From assembly GCF_010367455.1 (NCBI RefSeq), contig NZ_WRPR01000033.1:1-64000 (forward strand): DNA of 64,000 nucleotides. The letters are read 5' to 3'. Position 1 is the first letter of the stretch; every line of letters starts with the position of its first letter. Shown here in pieces: positions 37,301 through 45,573 of this stretch. The notes under the pieces are model-generated. The model was not told the DNA's origin, did no database searches, and was given only the letters and a program-made list of their open reading frames with translations. The DNA is from Candidatus Laterigemmans baculatus. Its GTDB lineage: Bacteria > Planctomycetota > Planctomycetia > Pirellulales > Pirellulaceae. Both the position numbers and the translations under genes were made by a program.

Positions 37301-40300
37301 GCCAAGGCATCGAAGCTGCCCGCTTCCCGCGAGCGAAGCCGGAACGGCGCGGCGGGCAGTCGCAGTTCACGTCGCTTCCCACCCTCGGCATCTTCGCCGC
37401 TGGCGGCGTCACCGAAGCGGGCTTTCACCAAGCGGGCGGCATAGCGGATCGCGTCCTGAGTTTCCGTCGCCCGGAACGCCACCTGGTCCTCTTGCTCTCC
37501 CTGCTCCTTCGCCGAAACTTGCCTGGTCGCTGCGGCAACGAGTTCGCCGAGCAGCCCCGCGGCCCCCTCGGCGTCGCTGGCCTGTGGATCGAGGTCGATC
37601 AACCGAACGCCGCCCCCCACCGACTCGAGCGCGGCGGTGCGGCCCATGCCCCACACGGCCGCTTGCAGCGGATCCACCTCGGTCGCGAGAGTCTCCTCTG
37701 CGGCCTGATTGGTGACTTGTTCTGCAACCTGTTTTGGCGAGATCGCCTGGAAACCTTGGGTGCAGAGCCAAATCGGTGGCGGTGAGCGGAACGGGCCGCG
37801 GACGGTTTGCCGAAGGAGCTGCATCGCTCCCCCCAGCACCCGCCGCGAAGCCTGCTCCAAGTCGTCGCCGTGGGAGCCGCCGCGAGAATCGCCGTGGAAA
37901 TCGCCGAGGCTCGCCAGGTGCACGATCCCCGACCACGACGCCGACGAGGCTTCCGAGGCCGCTGCGGTTTCGAACGCTCGTGCGTAGTCGTCGCTCGAGA
38001 GCGGATCGATTTCGAACGTATCGTCATCGAGCTGCGCAAACCGGTCCGCCGAGCGGAGCAGCACGCAGCGGCCACCCTGGTGGCGAATCGCAGCGGCCAA
38101 TTCCGTCGCTACGCTCGAGCGAGAGGGAGCCGTCACGATCCAGCGTTGGCCCGCGCACCGCTGGCCCGCGCCCGGCTGGGGCTCGGCGAGCGTCGACTCG
38201 GGCGACTCGAGGGGGGCTTCCTGCCAATCGAGCTGGTAGAGCCACTCGGCCGCGTCTCGGGTTCGCGGGGCGGTCGCGCCGAGCGACTGGACGCGGACCT
38301 GCTCGAGTTCGGCCAGCACGTGACCGTCGGCGTCGAGCAACGTCACGTCGCCGTGGAGCGTCTCGAGCGGAGAATTGTCAGCCGAGTCACTGCGCCGCAC
38401 CTCGATACGGGCCGCCCGCAGCGGATCACCGAGCAAGCGGAAGCGGCCGATCGCGGTCGGCAGGTAGAGGCGATTCGAGGGAGTGCCATCGGCGGCCAGC
38501 GGAACGAGGCCGGCCATCGCCTGCAGGCAGCCGTCGAGGATCGCCGGGTGGATCCGATGCTGCGAGCTCTCCTGGCGGACGCTTTCGGTCATTTGCAGTT
38601 CGGCGACCGCGCCATCGTCGCCGCGGCGGAGCTCGTCAATCACGCGGAACCGGGGGCCATAATCGAGTCCGCACTGCCGCATCCGCTCGTAGAACTGCTC
38701 GCCGCTGATCACCATCGGGTACCGCGTGCTCGAGGCGTGACCGTTGGTTCCCGCGAACCCCGTCGTGTGCAAGCTCTGAGTGGCGGTCGCGGCGGCGCTC
38801 GCGGGAGAGGCGCCGGACGATCCGCGGGCCAGTTTCCCGTAGGCGTGCATCGTCCACGCGTCGCGGTCGTTCGACTCGGCCGGTCGGCTGTGAATGCGGA
38901 ACGAGCAGCTTTCGGTGGGCTCCTCCGACGTGGTGAACTGGACGTGCCGCGAGGCGTCGGTCGGCAAGAACATGGCTTGCTGGATCGAGACGTCGCTGAC
39001 CGTGTGCGTGCCGGCGCCGAAGAGGGCATCGGCAGCGGCGAGAGCTTGCTCGAGATAGGCCGCCGCGGGAGTGACGGCGGAGCCTTGGACGCGGTGCTCG
39101 CTCAGGTACCCCGGGGCGTGCTCCTCAAGAAGGGTTTCAAACAGCCGGGTCTTGAAGGTTGTGGCGACTTCCGCGCCGAGCAGCGGATGCAGCCCGGAGC
39201 GGGACCGCGAGTCGCCGCGCGCGGTGGAATTGGGGCCGAGTCCACCGAGCCCGCGGCACTGGCCCGCTTCGTCGTACCAATGCCGCTTGCGTTCGAAGCG
39301 ATATCCGGGGAGCACCAGCTTGGCGGGAGCCGGACTGCCATAGATCTGCGACCAGCGGATGTTGGCACCGCGGCTGTAGAGCTCGGCGAGGCTGCCGGTG
39401 AGTACCTGCCAATCTCCCTGGCCGGCTCGCAGCGACGGCAGCCAGCCGGTCGTGGGGCGGTCGATGAATTGGCGGCCCATCGCCAGCAGCGTCGGCGAAG
39501 GTCCCGCCTCGAGCACGAAGTCCGGTTCGGTTTCGAGGAGCGTTCGCATTCCTTGCTCGAACCGCACGCTGCGGCGGAGGTGCTCCCGCCAGTAGCGACC
39601 GTCGGGCGGTTGTTGCAGCCAGTCGCCGGTGAGGTTCGAGACCACTGGCACTCGCGGCGAACGGGCGGGGATCGCTGCGGCAAAACGCTCGAAGTCGTCG
39701 AGCACCGCGTCCATCAAGTGCGAATGGAAGGCGTGGGAGACGGGCAGGAATTTCGCCTTGAGCCCCTCCGCGTTGCATCGCTCGACGAATCGTTCGACAG
39801 CCCCGCGGTCGCCGGAGACGACGGTGTTTGCCGGCCCATTGAAGGCGGCGATCTCGATCGACTCGGCTTCGCCCGGGCCACTCTTGCTCCGCCCGTTCTC
39901 GAGCTGCCGAGGGGCCGTGGCGGCGCCGTTGATTTGGCCATTGGTCCGCGTGGGGCCGGCTCCGGCGATTCTCGCTTCGGCCAACATCCGCTCGACCGTC
40001 TCACCCGACGCGGCCACCGCCGCCATCGCGCCATCACCCGAGCAGTCCTGCATCAGGCGAGCCCGCTCGGCGATCAACCGCAGCCCATCTTCGAGCGTGT
40101 AGACATCGGCCAGCGTCGCGGCCACAAACTCGCCGACGCTGTGACCGAGCAGGGCCGACGGCTCGATTCCCCATGACCGCCAAAGCTGAGCCAGCGAGTA
40201 TTCGATGGCGAACAGCGCGGGCTGGGTGTAGAGCGTTTGATGGATCCGCTCGTCGTCCTCGCCCGCGTGCATGATCTCCAGGATCGATGCCCCCAGCGGT

Positions 40301-42096
40301 TCGCGAAGCAGCGCGTCGCAGCGCTCGAGCGTGTGGCGAAAGAAGGGCTGGGTCGCGAACAGCTCCCGCCCCATTCCCAGGTACTGCCCACCCTGGCCGG
40401 TGAACACGAACGCAACTTTCGGTGCGCGAAATCCGCGGCGGTGCCGAGCCTCGTCCGCTTCATCTACTCTCGACTCGGCCAATTCCCGCAGCTTGTGGAG
40501 CATCCGCGGAGGATCGGCGGCGGCGACCGTCACTCCGTAGTGGAAATGGTTGCGGCCGCTGTTGGCTGAAAAGCAGAAGGCGTCGAGGTCGGCGTTGGGG
40601 TGCTGCTCGAGATAGTCGGCGTACTGCTCGGCGATTCGCTGGAGGGCCGAAGGCGTTTTGGCCGAGACGGCGAGCAACTTGACGGGCGGCGTCGCGGGGA
40701 GCGGAGCGGGCTCGGGCAGCGTGGCCTGTTCGAGCACCATGTGGGCGTTGGTCCCACCGAAGCCGAAGCTGCTGATGCCAGCTCGCCGCGGTCCGCCGGC
40801 CGAGTGCCAAGGCATCCGCTCTTGCGCGATCCGCAACCGCCCCTTTCCGAGCGTGATGTGCGGGTTCAGCTCGGCGAAGTCGGCCTGCGGAGCGAGTTCG
40901 CCAGCCTGCATCATCAGCACAACTTTGATCACGCTGGCGATGCCCGCAGCCGTTTCGAGGTGGCCGATGTTGGCTTTGACCGAGGAAAGGTAGCACGGTT
41001 GGCTGCTGCTCGGTCCTTCGTAAACTTGCCGCAGCGCCTCGAGCTCGATCGGGTCACCGAGCGGCGTCCCGGTGCCGTGAGCTTCGACGTACGAGACCGC
41101 GTCGGGATCGAGCCCCGCTTGCCGGAGCGCGGCTTGGATCACCGCGACCTGCGACTGGCTGTTCGGCGCGGAGATTCCCGAAGTCCGTCCGTCCTGATTG
41201 ACTGCCGTTCCGCGGATCGTCGCCAAAATTCGGTCGCCATCGGCAACCGCATCGCTCAATCGCTTGAGCACCACCACTCCGGCTCCCTCGCCACGAACGT
41301 ACCCATTGGCTCGCGAGTCGAAGGGGCGGCAGTGGCCGTCGGGAGAAAGCATCCCCGCCTTGGAAAACGCCAACGTCGCTTCCGGCGATAGCATCAAATT
41401 GACGCCGCCAGCGACCGCCAAGTTGGCTTCGCCGTTCTGCAGATTTTTGACCGCCAGGTGAAGCGCCACCAAGGCCGACGAGCAGGCGGTATCGACGCTC
41501 ATGCTCGGCCCATGCCAGTCGAAAAAGTAGCTCATCCGGTTGGCCGCGATGCTCAGCGCGTTGCCGGTTCCCGAATGGACGTCGATCTGGCCGTAGTAGT
41601 CGTCGAAGTGGAAGGGAACTTTGGCGTAATCGGCCGCACCGATGCCGACGAACACGCCGGTGGTCGAGCCGGCCAATCGCTCGGGTGCCAGCCCGGCGTG
41701 CTCCAAGGCTTGCCAGGTGACCTCCAAAAGCAACCGCTGCTGGGGGTCCATCTTGGCCGCTTCGCGAGGCGAGATCCCAAAGAAATGGGCGTCGAACTGG
41801 TCGATCGCGTCGAGAAAACCGCCGAAACGACCGCACCGGGCCGCCTGCTCGGAGCTTCCGGCGGCCGCAGCGACCTGCTCCGCGTCCCATCGCTCGGCGG
41901 GAAGCTCGCCGATCGCCCGCCGCCCGGCGGAGATCAACTCCCAGTACGATGCGAGGTCCGCCGCCCCCGGAAAACGGCAGCCGAGACCAATAATCGCCAC
42001 CGGTTCGGCGACCGGAGCGGTTTCCTCGAGTTGACGCTGGAGCAGTTGCAGTCGGTGCGGTGAAAGTCGCGCGAGGCGTTGGGCCAAATCGATCAC
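34303..42096 (-). CDS. Type I polyketide synthase, KS-AT-DH-ER-KR-ACP-TE
   Basis: A 2597-residue one-module, fully reducing PKS. KS: DTACSSALVALH (Cys about 204), EAHGTGTPLGDP (His about 339), KANIGHLE. AT: GHSVGEFVAA (Ser about 652) and HAFHS (about 788), the pattern for malonyl-CoA. DH: HRVQGSAVTP (about 1000) and DGCLQ (about 1188), both catalytic motifs intact. ER: NADPH-binding HAAAGGVGQAAIQ (about 1732). KR: TGGLGALGL (about 1933) with an active-site SS...Y in FSSIAAVLGSPGQANYAAGN; the LxD motif at HAAGALADG suggests B-type. ACP: GVDSLMAMEL (Ser about 2240). TE: SGWSTGGIFA (Ser about 2390), GGDHFSML (His about 2557). About 35 residues are inserted in the AT. The start is GTG 42096; the upstream gap is a divergent promoter region shared with the FAAL gene. 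Confidence 0.95.
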   Translation of the reverse strand: MIDLAQRLARLSPHRLQLLQRQLEETAPVAEPVAIIGLGCRFPGAADLASYWELISAGRRAIGELPAERWDAEQVAAAAGSSEQAARCGRFGGFLDAIDQFDAHFFGISPREAAKMDPQQRLLLEVTWQALEHAGLAPERLAGSTTGVFVGIGAADYAKVPFHFDDYYGQIDVHSGTGNALSIAANRMSYFFDWHGPSMSVDTACSSALVALHLAVKNLQNGEANLAVAGGVNLMLSPEATLAFSKAGMLSPDGHCRPFDSRANGYVRGEGAGVVVLKRLSDAVADGDRILATIRGTAVNQDGRTSGISAPNSQSQVAVIQAALRQAGLDPDAVSYVEAHGTGTPLGDPIELEALRQVYEGPSSSQPCYLSSVKANIGHLETAAGIASVIKVVLMMQAGELAPQADFAELNPHITLGKGRLRIAQERMPWHSAGGPRRAGISSFGFGGTNAHMVLEQATLPEPAPLPATPPVKLLAVSAKTPSALQRIAEQYADYLEQHPNADLDAFCFSANSGRNHFHYGVTVAAADPPRMLHKLRELAESRVDEADEARHRRGFRAPKVAFVFTGQGGQYLGMGRELFATQPFFRHTLERCDALLREPLGASILEIMHAGEDDERIHQTLYTQPALFAIEYSLAQLWRSWGIEPSALLGHSVGEFVAATLADVYTLEDGLRLIAERARLMQDCSGDGAMAAVAASGETVERMLAEARIAGAGPTRTNGQINGAATAPRQLENGRSKSGPGEAESIEIAAFNGPANTVVSGDRGAVERFVERCNAEGLKAKFLPVSHAFHSHLMDAVLDDFERFAAAIPARSPRVPVVSNLTGDWLQQPPDGRYWREHLRRSVRFEQGMRTLLETEPDFVLEAGPSPTLLAMGRQFIDRPTTGWLPSLRAGQGDWQVLTGSLAELYSRGANIRWSQIYGSPAPAKLVLPGYRFERKRHWYDEAGQCRGLGGLGPNSTARGDSRSRSGLHPLLGAEVATTFKTRLFETLLEEHAPGYLSEHRVQGSAVTPAAAYLEQALAAADALFGAGTHTVSDVSIQQAMFLPTDASRHVQFTTSEEPTESCSFRIHSRPAESNDRDAWTMHAYGKLARGSSGASPASAAATATQSLHTTGFAGTNGHASSTRYPMVISGEQFYERMRQCGLDYGPRFRVIDELRRGDDGAVAELQMTESVRQESSQHRIHPAILDGCLQAMAGLVPLAADGTPSNRLYLPTAIGRFRLLGDPLRAARIEVRRSDSADNSPLETLHGDVTLLDADGHVLAELEQVRVQSLGATAPRTRDAAEWLYQLDWQEAPLESPESTLAEPQPGAGQRCAGQRWIVTAPSRSSVATELAAAIRHQGGRCVLLRSADRFAQLDDDTFEIDPLSSDDYARAFETAAASEASSASWSGIVHLASLGDFHGDSRGGSHGDDLEQASRRVLGGAMQLLRQTVRGPFRSPPPIWLCTQGFQAISPKQVAEQVTNQAAEETLATEVDPLQAAVWGMGRTAALESVGGGVRLIDLDPQASDAEGAAGLLGELVAAATRQVSAKEQGEQEDQVAFRATETQDAIRYAARLVKARFGDAASGEDAEGGKRRELRLPAAPFRLRSREAGSFDALAYASFELPKLAPDQVAIEVHSAGLNFSDVLKAMGLYPGLTDQEPPLGIECSGVVTAVGSEVTRFRVGDEVMGVAPSSFASHAVTAEYALARKPASLSHDEASTIPITFLTAHYALRWLGRLGRGERVLIHAAAGGVGQAAIQIAEHVGAEVFATAGSDEKREFLASLGVSHVFNSRTLEFADQILHATDRYGVDVVLNSLPGDVIPKSLSILAAYGRFLEIGKTDIYQDRMIGLAPFQDNLSYSAIDLDRMLRQRPDDIRRLFSEVMELFEQGVYRPLPHKTFAAPETATAFRYMAQRKNIGKVVVSLSPQDRPAAAVCERKPTIHAEASYLITGGLGALGLRLAQWLAEQGARHLLLLSRRSPSDDQQRRLAELPPGTRVACLQADVADRKSLEGALAQIPADFPPLGGILHAAGALADGLLYDMSLEQLERALRPKVQGAWNLHALSQTQPLDFFVLFSSIAAVLGSPGQANYAAGNAFLDGLAALRRSRGLPATAINWGPWAEGGMAVTADPDSQLSDRGMRLLDPEACLSILDRLLKESESAPVQLAVMDVDWSALARQFPRRRPPLFEAFASQWEDPAAAGDPGKVDREFLGRFAATAAEEQQPLLQNYLTAELARIMGMDPADLDPEQLLNVVGVDSLMAMELKTNLEAQLDIELPMAALMERPSIASITGTMLASLTGEGLGEALDDDAPGSTASVSTSKGGSSLVPLQTQAALPALYCLHPVGGDLRCYRDLAQHLGRSRCVTTIRPRGADAGTVPHESVEEMAEEYAELIRSAQPQGPYLLSGWSTGGIFAYEIARQLKAAGHAVELLFIDTPTSEILQGVDLSDDARFLHDLVNFSNWFSGAKMRIEYAELKAMQPDQATDRILREMKQQRVLPEGTTRSDLQRRIELCRAHLRAALAYQVQPLGQRIRMYRPKQSAVLSLATGRHLGDDLGWGPILGEDLEIERVGGDHFSMLTGRHGQQLAETIGRHLDSTVPADVHTLDSSRSVLL

Positions 42097-42153
42097 GTGG
42101 AGCCAAAATCCTCGGTTGGGGAGCTATTTGCCTGGGGCGAACCGCGATGCGTC

Positions 42154-42182
42154 GTCAAGATTTAGCAGTTGGGAAGTATAAT
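42154..42182 (+). promoter_or_regulatory. Possible sigma-70 promoter for FAAL gene
   Basis: A perfect TATAAT (42177-42182) is seen in an otherwise GC-rich spacer, about 107 bases upstream of the FAAL start. A -35 element at about 42154-42160 (GTCAAGA) is weak. It sits in the shared divergent region with the PKS gene. Confidence 0.4.
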
Positions 42183-42289
42183 CGGATCAGGCAGAACGTT
42201 CCACGCGGCGCGGATTGCCGGCCCCAGTAGCGGGGGCTAAGATCGGATCCAAAACACTATACGCGTTTCAACCGGTTGTATTGAAGTCG

Positions 42290-44644
42290 ATGGCGTCCAC
42301 TGAGTTCTCCCCGCCCCGCCCCGCCGATGCCCGTTCGATCGGCGACATTATCGATTATTGGGATCAGCTGCATGCGGGACACCCGGCGCTGATTTTTTTG
42401 GACGACGAGCAGGGGGAACGCGTCACCACCTATGGCGAGCTGAAACGGCAAGCGATCGCGCTGGCCGCCGAGCTGCGGGAGGTGTGTCAGCCGGGCGACC
42501 GTGCCATCTTAATCTTCCCTCCTGGCAAGGAATTTGTCACCGCGTTTCTCGGCTGCTTGTACGCCGGTGTGTTGGCCGTTCCGGCGACCGAGCCCAAACC
42601 GCGCCGCCCGAACGACCGGCTCTCGGCGGTCGCTGAGGATTGCGATCCCCGAGCCGTGCTCTGCAAGCGCGAGATGCTCGAGCGGATCGAGATTGCCGTC
42701 GTCTGCCCGCGATTGGCCGAAGTCCAGTGGATCCATGTCGACGAACCGGCCGCCTCGGCCCAAAGCCCTTCGGACGCTCTACCCACCAGCGAAGCCGTGC
42801 AGGGGCTCCCGGCGCTCGAACCCTCATCACTGGCGTTCCTGCAGTACACCTCGGGCTCGACGAGCGATCCCAAGGGAGTGGCGATCTCGCACGGCAACTT
42901 GCTGCACAATTTGGAGATGATCCGCCACGGGTTTGGACGCCACTTTAACTTCGACTCCGACCCCAAGATGCTCGGCGTTTTCTGGCTGCCGCCGCATCAC
43001 GACATGGGATTGATCGGCGGCATTCTGACTCCGCTGTACCTCGGCGGCACGACAGTGGTGATGTCGCCGGCGAGCTTCCTCAAGCGGCCGCTCAAATGGC
43101 TCGAAGCGATCTCGCAGTATCGAGGCTTGATCTCCGGGGCCCCGAACTTCGCCTACGAGCTGTGCGTCCAGCAGCTTCGCAAGTCGCCCCCCGCGGAGCT
43201 CGATCTCTCCTGCTGGGACATTGCTTTCTGCGGAGCCGAACCGATCCGGGCCGCGACGATCGACCGCTTCTGCGAAGCCTTTGAGCCGTACGGTTTCCGC
43301 CGCGACTCGTTTTATCCCTGCTACGGCATGGCTGAAGCGACGCTGCTGGTCAGCGGCAACATCGGGCGGCGCGCTCCGACGATCAAAACCGTCGACAGCG
43401 AGGCGCTGCAGAATCATCGCGTCCGCGCGCCGGCGGCCGAAGAAACTGGCGGCGGGGAGGCACGCGGCGAAGCGGCTGGGGGCGGGGAACCGCAAACGGG
43501 TGCGGCGCGGGGCGTCGCCCGGTTGGTCGGCTGCGGCGGACCGATGCTGAGCGGGGAGTTGTTGATCGTCGATCCGGCCACTCGGATGCCCGCGGCGGCC
43601 GATGAAGTTGGCGAGATCTGGTACCGCAGCGAGAGCGTCGCGCTCGGCTACTGGAATCGACCGGAGCTTTCTCAAAAAGCATTCCGCGCTCCGCTGGCCA
43701 GCGGCGAGGCGGGGCTCTACCTCCGCACTGGAGACATGGGGTTTTTCGAGGACGGCCAGCTGTACGTGACGGGGCGGCTCAAGGAGATGTTGGTCATCCG
43801 CGGCCGCAATCTCTATCCCCAGGATCTCGAAGCGACCGCCACGGCCGCCGATCCGGCCCTCCCGAGCTCGTCCGCCGCGGCCTTCTCGGTGGAGATCGAT
43901 GGGGCGGAACAGTTGGTGCTCGCCCAGGAGCTCGATCGCAACCAGAAGGAGAGCAATTACGACGAAGTGATTCGGCGGCTTCGCAATGCGCTGATCCAAA
44001 CCTACGACGTCAGTCCCGCCGCCGTGCTGCTCGTCCGCCCGTTCAGTCTGCCGCGGACGACGAGCGGCAAAATGCAGCGGATCCTCTGTCGTCAGCTGTA
44101 CCTCGAAGGCCAGCTCAAAGTGCTTGCCGAGTGGAAAGCGGCACCGCGGCCCGCGGCCGAATCGATTCCCGAGCCGAAGCCGGATCTGGCGGTCTTCCCG
44201 GCCGGGGCGAACGCCTCCGAGGGAGCGCTCGAAATCAAACTCAGCCACCTGGCCGAGGAGATCGAGCAGTGGCTGCTCTCGTGGCTCGGAAGGCACGGAA
44301 CGGTCAGCGGCGATGAGGTCGCGCCGGACCGGCCGCTCGCCGATTTCGGGCTCGACTCGCTGACCGCCGTGGAGCTCGCGACGCAGATCGAGGAGCGGTA
44401 CGACCTGACGCTCAATCCGATCATCGTCTGGAATTACCCAACGCCCCGCCATCTGGCTCGCTATCTAGCCGGCCAAATCGACGAGGGGTTCCAGGCGGCG
44501 GTCCCGCAGGGCCCCTCGGGTCGAATCGGTTCGCGGTTCGAAGCGATGCTGCGGGAAGTCGAGGAGCTCGACGAGCGGGAGGTTCTGCGGCGGATCGGCC
44601 ACGGCGCCGCGGCGGCCGAGGCTTCGCACCCGCAGCAGGCATGA
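42290..44644 (+). CDS. Fatty-acyl-AMP ligase fused to acyl carrier protein
   Basis: A 784-residue protein. Residues about 1-630 are an ANL adenylating domain of the FAAL type: LQYTSGSTSDPKGVAISHGN (P-loop, about 187), FWLPPHHDMGLIGG, YGMAEATLL, and YLRTGDMGFFEDGQLYVTGR followed by LKEMLVIRGRNLYPQDLE. A short low-complexity Gly/Glu-rich loop sits near residue 385. FAALs activate fatty acids as adenylates and pass them to an ACP, not CoA. The C-terminal ACP has DFGLDSLTAVELA with Ser690 as the phosphopantetheine site. ATG 42290 starts the family N terminus; there is no strong Shine-Dalgarno. It is divergent from the PKS and overlaps the SBF gene by four bases. Confidence 0.92.
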   Translation: MASTEFSPPRPADARSIGDIIDYWDQLHAGHPALIFLDDEQGERVTTYGELKRQAIALAAELREVCQPGDRAILIFPPGKEFVTAFLGCLYAGVLAVPATEPKPRRPNDRLSAVAEDCDPRAVLCKREMLERIEIAVVCPRLAEVQWIHVDEPAASAQSPSDALPTSEAVQGLPALEPSSLAFLQYTSGSTSDPKGVAISHGNLLHNLEMIRHGFGRHFNFDSDPKMLGVFWLPPHHDMGLIGGILTPLYLGGTTVVMSPASFLKRPLKWLEAISQYRGLISGAPNFAYELCVQQLRKSPPAELDLSCWDIAFCGAEPIRAATIDRFCEAFEPYGFRRDSFYPCYGMAEATLLVSGNIGRRAPTIKTVDSEALQNHRVRAPAAEETGGGEARGEAAGGGEPQTGAARGVARLVGCGGPMLSGELLIVDPATRMPAAADEVGEIWYRSESVALGYWNRPELSQKAFRAPLASGEAGLYLRTGDMGFFEDGQLYVTGRLKEMLVIRGRNLYPQDLEATATAADPALPSSSAAAFSVEIDGAEQLVLAQELDRNQKESNYDEVIRRLRNALIQTYDVSPAAVLLVRPFSLPRTTSGKMQRILCRQLYLEGQLKVLAEWKAAPRPAAESIPEPKPDLAVFPAGANASEGALEIKLSHLAEEIEQWLLSWLGRHGTVSGDEVAPDRPLADFGLDSLTAVELATQIEERYDLTLNPIIVWNYPTPRHLARYLAGQIDEGFQAAVPQGPSGRIGSRFEAMLREVEELDEREVLRRIGHGAAAAEASHPQQA

Positions 44645-45573
44645 GCGCGGGCTCCTTGTTCGAGGCGTTTCTCCGCATCGAAGGGATCCTCGCGGCGCTG
44701 CAGCTCGTGCTGGCGATGCTCGGCATGGGAGCGACGCTCGAGCTGGACGATTTCCGCCAGATCGCTCGCCATTACCGTGCGATCGGCTTGGTACTGGTCG
44801 CCCAGTTCCTGCTCGGGCCGCTGGCGGCCGTTGCCGCCGGAGCGTGGCTGCCGTTGCCCGAAGGTGTCGTGCTCGGCGTGATTCTGCTCGCCGTGATGCC
44901 GAGCGGCGCGATGTCGAACATCTTTGCCCATCTCGGTAACGGCAACCTTCCGCTGTCGATTACCGCCACGGTGGCTTCGACGCTGACGTGTTTGGTCTTC
45001 ACGCCGCTGCTGTTGGGCGTGATCGTCGAGGCGGCGATCCCGGCGGGCTTTCAGATGCCCACCGGGCGGATCGTTCGCGACGTCGCTCTTTTTCTGCTCT
45101 TGCCGCTGCTGGGCGGGATGTGGGTCCGCCGCCGCTCGCCGCGAAGCTCGCTCCGCTTCGCCCGGTGGACGGTTCGCTCGAGTTTGGCGGTCTTGGCGGT
45201 GATCGTCGTCGGCTCGCTCGGCAGCGGACGGATCGACGTCTGGAGCTATGGTTGGACGGTGCCGGTGATTTTGGTCGGGTTCGTGTTTGTGCAGTTCGTC
45301 GCCGCGCGGCTTCTGACGCTCGCCTTCCGCTACTCGGCCCGCGATTCATACACCTTGGCGATCGAGGTGGCGCTGCGAAACGGGAACCTGGCGATCCTGC
45401 TCAGCAGCACGCTGTTTGCCGGAGCGATGGCTGGTGCTTCGGCCGAAAAAGCGGAAGACCTGGGAGCCGGTGCACTCTACGTGGCGCTCTTTTACGGCGG
45501 GGCTTCGCTCGGGATGGCGATCCTCGCCGTGATGGTCGAGCGGTACTGGGAGCGGCGACAACTCACTCGATGA
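44641..45573 (+). CDS. SBF/bile-acid:Na+ symporter family transporter
   Basis: A 310-residue protein with about nine to ten membrane helices. The SBF fold is supported by LAMLGMGATLELDDFRQI and LAVMPSGAMSNIFAHLGNGN (the conserved substrate/cation region with NGN-like turn) in the N-terminal half, and AIEVALRNGNLAILL in the C-terminal half. SBF proteins move bile acids, pantoate or other organic anions. Here it overlaps the FAAL-ACP stop by four bases (ATGA), so it is very probably translated with it and may carry a precursor or product of the cluster. Confidence 0.85.
   Translation: MSAGSLFEAFLRIEGILAALQLVLAMLGMGATLELDDFRQIARHYRAIGLVLVAQFLLGPLAAVAAGAWLPLPEGVVLGVILLAVMPSGAMSNIFAHLGNGNLPLSITATVASTLTCLVFTPLLLGVIVEAAIPAGFQMPTGRIVRDVALFLLLPLLGGMWVRRRSPRSSLRFARWTVRSSLAVLAVIVVGSLGSGRIDVWSYGWTVPVILVGFVFVQFVAARLLTLAFRYSARDSYTLAIEVALRNGNLAILLSSTLFAGAMAGASAEKAEDLGAGALYVALFYGGASLGMAILAVMVERYWERRQLTR

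Noticed and set aside
37807-40176. Long open frame (about 789 codons) on the + strand inside the PKS gene
   Set aside because: It is antisense to conserved AT and DH domains and its product is Arg/Glu/Val-rich without any domain; the high GC content removes stop codons on the opposite strand.
34303-42096. Heterocyst-glycolipid or PUFA-synthase type PKS
   Set aside because: There are no tandem ACPs, no second KS and no FabA-like dehydratase pair, and a TE is fused at the end; so a one-module reducing PKS fits better.
42827-44452. Open frame of about 541 codons antisense to the FAAL-ACP gene
   Set aside because: No recognisable domain; sense strand carries all FAAL and ACP motifs.
44641-45573. 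True bile-acid transporter
   Set aside because: The family name is historical; there is no bile-acid context, and the operon overlap with FAAL-ACP points to another organic anion.
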